A stretch of 24,928 nucleotides of DNA from a virus: IMG/VR virus record IMGVR_UViG_3300032092_001756, positions 1 through 24,928 of that record; one strand, given 5' to 3'. Below are positions 22,395 through 24,928 of this stretch, piece after piece. The position numbers were made by a program, and so were the translations under genes. Under the pieces are notes generated by a model that was given only the letters and a program-made list of their open reading frames with translations, did not search any database and was not told where the DNA came from. The stretch's first letter is position 1. Each line of letters begins with the position of its first letter.

Positions 22395-22871
22395 ATGTGG
22401 ATAATATCTATTTTGCCCGAATGGGCCTTTCATCTAATTCTCTCAGTGGGAATCATAGGCACGGTTGCTGGATTTGTTTTGGGAATGATTCCCTTAGTCA
22501 AACAATATAAAATACCGATCCAAGTCATTAGTTTACTAGTACTTTCTTTGGGGTTATACCTAGAGGGCGGATTAGCAGACTACAAAACATGGGAAGCTAG
22601 AGTTAAAGAGATGGAAGCTAAAGTCGCCGTAGCTGAAGAAAAAGCTAAAACGGTGAACGTAGAAGTACAAGAAAAGATTGTTACAAAGACCAAAGTCATC
22701 AGAGAAAAAGGTAAAGATATAATCAAGTACATTGATAAAGAAGTCATTAAGACTGAAGAAGTTATCAAGTATATTGAAATGTGTCCTGTACCTAAAGCAA
22801 TTATTGATATACATAATGATGCCGCAATATCAATATTAAACAAAGCCGCTGAACCAAAGGAAAAGAAATGA
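22395..22871 (+). CDS. Two-span membrane protein with coiled coil, probable inner spanin or Rz-like
   Basis: The 158-residue protein has two hydrophobic segments (about 10-33 and 41-57). A long Glu/Lys/Val coiled coil follows (about 65-130, KEMEAKVAVAEEKAKTVNVE and later repeats), then a short end with one cysteine (MCPVPKAI). It overlaps the following lipoprotein gene by 4 bases. An inner-membrane coiled-coil protein next to a small lipoprotein is the layout of phage spanin pairs, which fuse inner and outer membranes at lysis. Classical i-spanins have one membrane span, so the two spans are a caveat. Confidence 0.6.
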   Translation: MWIISILPEWAFHLILSVGIIGTVAGFVLGMIPLVKQYKIPIQVISLLVLSLGLYLEGGLADYKTWEARVKEMEAKVAVAEEKAKTVNVEVQEKIVTKTKVIREKGKDIIKYIDKEVIKTEEVIKYIEMCPVPKAIIDIHNDAAISILNKAAEPKEKK

Positions 22872-23134
22872 AAGCATTGATATTATCATTAGCAATCGTT
22901 CTTGTAGGATGTAGTACTACTGTTCCTGTAGCTAGAAAGTTCCCCGAAGCTCCTGAAGTACTAAAACAGAAATGTGAAAGTCTTAAACTAATAGAAGGTG
23001 ATAAAGTAGCTATAACAGAAATGTTAAAAGTTATTGTACACAACTATTCATTGTACCATGAATGCGCTACTAAAGTAGAGGGTTGGCAAGAATGGTATGA
23101 AACACAAAAGAAAATCTTTAACGAAGTAAAATGA
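22868..23134 (+). CDS. Small lipoprotein, probable outer spanin (Rz1-like)
   Basis: The 88-residue protein has a lipoprotein signal with lipobox LVGC (Cys 15). Two further cysteines are in EVLKQKCESLKL and YHECATKVEGW. The arrangement (lipobox, P..PE.L...C..L, then a YHECA.KVEGWQEWY helix) resembles o-spanin proteins of Rz/Rz1-type cassettes. The product would be anchored in the outer membrane and meet the preceding coiled-coil protein in the periplasm. Starts and stops overlap neighbours by 4 bases on both sides. Confidence 0.65.
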   Translation: MKALILSLAIVLVGCSTTVPVARKFPEAPEVLKQKCESLKLIEGDKVAITEMLKVIVHNYSLYHECATKVEGWQEWYETQKKIFNEVK

Positions 23135-23388
23135 AATACATTATACTACTCGCAACATTTTTAATTGCGGGATGCGCTAATAAAGATTATTCAGTGTATG
23201 TGGAAGCACAGAAAGCTATATCCAGAGACATTACTGTCACAGAAACCACTCGTATGTTAGCTATATCGGAGATGTTAAAAAGTCCCGATCCTAGTGTTAG
23301 ACAGAACGGGACTTTATTACTTCAACAAATGCAACAGTCTAGGCAGTCTGTTGTAATTGAGTTACCTAAGAATATATTTGGATTTTAA
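23131..23388 (+). CDS. Second small lipoprotein (85 aa), unknown function
   Basis: A lipoprotein signal ends in lipobox IAGC (Cys 15), followed by a short helical region (YVEAQKAISRDITVTETTRM) and 'NGTLLLQQMQQSRQSVVIEL'. It closes the membrane/lipoprotein cassette and overlaps the previous gene by 4 bases. Its end overlaps the convergent nuclease gene by 4 bases. It may help lysis or superinfection exclusion; neither is shown. Confidence 0.7.
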   Translation: MKYIILLATFLIAGCANKDYSVYVEAQKAISRDITVTETTRMLAISEMLKSPDPSVRQNGTLLLQQMQQSRQSVVIELPKNIFGF

Positions 23389-23825
23389 TTACACCAAGAA
23401 GTCTTAGCTTCACCGTAATATTCACGTGCAAAACCCTGCTGGATAAGCATACCTCTTAGACTTTTCCCGTCTAAAATAACGTCACCCAAAACACGACCAC
23501 CGTACTTATCCCAGTCCATTAGTATAATTTGCTTCTTTTGTGCATTAGCAATTTGTTGTTTTGTGAATGCAGTAGCAGCCTCTCCACGCTGGGCTTCACT
23601 TGGACATTGTGCTCTATGACCCTTTTCAGGAGTATCAACACCAAATACACGAATACTTAGTTCGGGTTTTAGTGGCGCCGGCAAGAATGGTGCTTGAAAT
23701 GCAATTGTATCACCATCAATAACTCTGGTAATCAATGCATCATATGTGACACCTGCTTTTTGTTTTTGAGCAAACGCTGTGGTTGCCAAAGTGGATAATA
23801 GTAGTATACATAGTATCTTGTTCAT
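23385..23825 (-). CDS. Secreted thermonuclease-like protein (SNase family)
   Basis: This is the only minus-strand gene found. The 146-residue product has a signal peptide (MNKILCILLLSTLATTAFA, cleavage near residue 19). A staphylococcal-nuclease domain follows: VIDGDT with D37 and D39, IRVFGVDTPE with R59 and D64, a Glu-containing QRGEAATAFTK, and DKYGGRVLGDV with the second arginine. These match the Ca2+-binding and catalytic positions of micrococcal nuclease. Two C-terminal-half cysteines (CPSE and SWCN) could form a disulfide in the periplasm. AAGGA precedes the start. Possible roles are destroying competing DNA in the periplasm or nucleotide salvage. Confidence 0.92.
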   Translation of the reverse strand: MNKILCILLLSTLATTAFAQKQKAGVTYDALITRVIDGDTIAFQAPFLPAPLKPELSIRVFGVDTPEKGHRAQCPSEAQRGEAATAFTKQQIANAQKKQIILMDWDKYGGRVLGDVILDGKSLRGMLIQQGFAREYYGEAKTSWCN

Positions 23826-23844
23826 AACTGTTCCTTAAATATAC

Positions 23845-23854
23845 ATATATTTAG
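23845..23854 (-). promoter_or_regulatory. CTAAATATAT late-promoter-like motif for the nuclease gene
   Basis: On the minus strand CTAAATATAT precedes the nuclease start by about 20 bases, with AAGGA in between. It resembles the T4-like late consensus (NATAAATA). The placement is good, but the region is AT-rich, so chance is possible. Confidence 0.35.
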
Positions 23855-23886
23855 TCTGATACAATATTAAAACGGTAATACTAACG

Positions 23887-23893
23887 ATAAATA
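23887..23893 (+). promoter_or_regulatory. ATAAATA late-promoter-like motif before the fibre-like gene
   Basis: ATAAATA lies 21 bases before ATG 23915, in the divergent region between the nuclease and fibre-like genes. Initiation near 23900 would leave a short leader. A structural gene is an expected target of a T4-type late promoter. An overlapping TATAAT (23892-23897) has no -35 box. Confidence 0.45.
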
Positions 23894-23914
23894 TAATACA
23901 ATCGGAATATTCAT

Positions 23915-24754
23915 ATGGCAACATCTCCAGGTATTATAGAAGTTATAGATATTGGTCAATTACCCAACGACGGTACGGGTGACCCGTTACGTGTTGCGTT
24001 TGACAAAATTAATAACAATTTTGCTAGTATCCCTTTATTAAATCAAGGTGGACCTAACGGGGCATTGCAGTTTAACAATGCTGGATTTAGTGGTGGTATT
24101 GCTAATTTAGTTTTGGATGTACCAAACAACAAAATTAATATTGGTGCTAACATTATCCCTATTGCAACTAATACTGTTAATATTGGTAGTAGCCCCTTAC
24201 GAATAGCAAATGTTTGGTTGAGTAAAAACGATTCGCTACATATAGGTAACGTTGGTATAAGCGAAAACTTTGATGTACTGAGTTTTTATCAAAATGCTAA
24301 CAGATTTATTGCGGCAGATTTGCAAGTGGGAAACATATATGCTACTGGTGACTTGATTGCTATTGGTAATGTCACATCTACGGGTAATATTGCTGTTAAT
24401 GGTGGTATCGGCCTTAATGGCGGTATCTCTATCAATTCAGCTAATGTCATAACGCCTGACAATACTGCAAATCAAGTTATATATGAATTACCACAAAACA
24501 CTTGTACTACTGTTCGTTTTCAAGTAACCTCTAAGGTACTAGATAACAATGATGCACAGACAGCTACAATTACTGTAACTAAACGTAATGATGGCATAAG
24601 AGCCGAACATAGTGTATACGGTACAGTATTTACAGGCAATGCAGTTACTAGGTACAATGTTGATGTTGCATACGGAAATATTAGACTTATGGTATCACCA
24701 CTTATAAATGCGAATGTAATGCATTTATTTTCTTACCAGGCAGACAGAGAATAA
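23915..24754 (+). CDS. T4-like fibre or virion protein (279 aa)
   Basis: The N-terminus contains DGTGDPLRVAFDKINNNFASI (about residues 19-39), a motif I know from tail-fibre-like and virion proteins of T4-like cyano- and pelagiphages. The middle is rich in Asn, Gly, Ile and Val with repeating 'NIG'/'NVG'/'GNI' steps, likely a trimeric beta structure. The last 90 residues (RFQVTSKVLDNNDAQTATITVTKRNDG, 'GNIRLMVSPLINANVMHLFSYQADRE') form a beta-rich tail domain. No signal peptide. Its stop overlaps the next ATG (TAATG). Confidence 0.75.
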   Translation: MATSPGIIEVIDIGQLPNDGTGDPLRVAFDKINNNFASIPLLNQGGPNGALQFNNAGFSGGIANLVLDVPNNKINIGANIIPIATNTVNIGSSPLRIANVWLSKNDSLHIGNVGISENFDVLSFYQNANRFIAADLQVGNIYATGDLIAIGNVTSTGNIAVNGGIGLNGGISINSANVITPDNTANQVIYELPQNTCTTVRFQVTSKVLDNNDAQTATITVTKRNDGIRAEHSVYGTVFTGNAVTRYNVDVAYGNIRLMVSPLINANVMHLFSYQADRE

Positions 24755-24928
24755 TGAGAGCGCACGAATTCATATCAGAGTCGAGCCAACAGAAAATCTC
24801 AAAAAGACAAGTTCAATCAACTGCTGGGTTGAATACTTACGGTGACAGTGAACATGTAAGCGGTGATTATACTTCCTACCGTTTGGGTATGGCAGTAGCA
24901 GGAGCGAACGGAAAAGACCCACTCGTTA
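24754..24928 (+). CDS. Phage protein, 5' part only (runs off window)
   Basis: The frame opens at ATG 24754, overlapping the previous stop by one base, and stays open for 58 codons to the end of the window. It begins MRAHEFISESSQQKISKRQ and continues with 'YGDSEHVSGDYTSYRLGMAVAGANGKDPL'. The MRAxEF(I)xE start is frequent in small virion-related proteins of T4-like marine phages (from memory). Function unknown; incomplete. Confidence 0.7.
   Translation, partial: MRAHEFISESSQQKISKRQVQSTAGLNTYGDSEHVSGDYTSYRLGMAVAGANGKDPLV

Noticed and set aside
1-24928. CRISPR arrays, insertion sequences, integrase or attachment sites
   Set aside because: No regularly spaced short repeats, no transposase-like frames and no integrase were found. 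The only repeats are coding modules at 870-2111.

Overview
The window reads as part of the genome of a large T4-like tailed phage (myovirus type). The DNA is AT-rich and tightly packed. All but one gene lie on the + strand, and many neighbours overlap by 1-30 bases (ATGA or TAATG junctions). Phage hallmarks are a T4 gpT-like holin, a spanin-like lysis cassette, a virion protein with the 'GTGDPLR.AFDKIN.NF' motif of T4-like fibre proteins, thyA, and a MoxR ATPase paired with a metallopeptidase/VWA protein. A Betaproteobacterium is a reasonable guess for the host. The tmRNA tag (ANDSQFALAA) and a Bug/TctC-type solute receptor point that way, but this is inference.

Layout. 1-3971: end of a NodU/CmcH-type carbamoyltransferase, then a 1151-residue protein built from diverging tandem modules. 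4017-6711: secreted amino-acid-type solute-binding protein, cation:dicarboxylate/amino-acid symporter, and the holin candidate. 6721-8856: large Ala/Gly-rich, probably structural protein. 8857-9608: a 20-residue membrane peptide and an aspartate/glutamate racemase. 9595-10014: consensus sigma70 promoter, a circularly permuted two-piece tmRNA gene, and a Rho-independent terminator. 10064-13498: LpxH-like phosphoesterase, an out-of-frame overlapping 56-residue ORF, a family 2 glycosyltransferase, rubrerythrin, a 42-residue rubredoxin, and a PP-loop ATPase. 13537-15075: Bug/TctC receptor and two small proteins. 15096-18016: two tandem sigma70-type promoters, moxR, terminator, a small ORF, another consensus promoter, the metallopeptidase/VWA gene, and a small membrane peptide. 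18009-20279: six small or medium phage proteins of unknown role. 20276-22390: thymidylate synthase, an unknown protein, and an NAD-dependent epimerase. 22395-23388: spanin-like membrane protein plus two small lipoproteins. 23385-23825 (-): secreted thermonuclease-like protein. 23915-end: fibre-like virion protein and the start of another phage gene.

How the parts fit. One group serves takeover and metabolism: tmRNA ribosome rescue, thyA, MoxR/VWA chaperone-peptidase pair, rubrerythrin/rubredoxin peroxide defence. One group probably acts on the cell envelope or on solute uptake: carbamoyltransferase, repeat protein, LpxH-like enzyme, GT2, epimerase, two periplasmic receptors, symporter, racemase. 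A third group covers lysis and virion structure. The best candidate for something unusual is the phage-borne permuted tmRNA, whose intervening segment carries a stem-loop and a small ORF with its own Shine-Dalgarno sequence. The out-of-frame gene inside the LpxH-like gene and the solute-uptake/racemase cluster come next.
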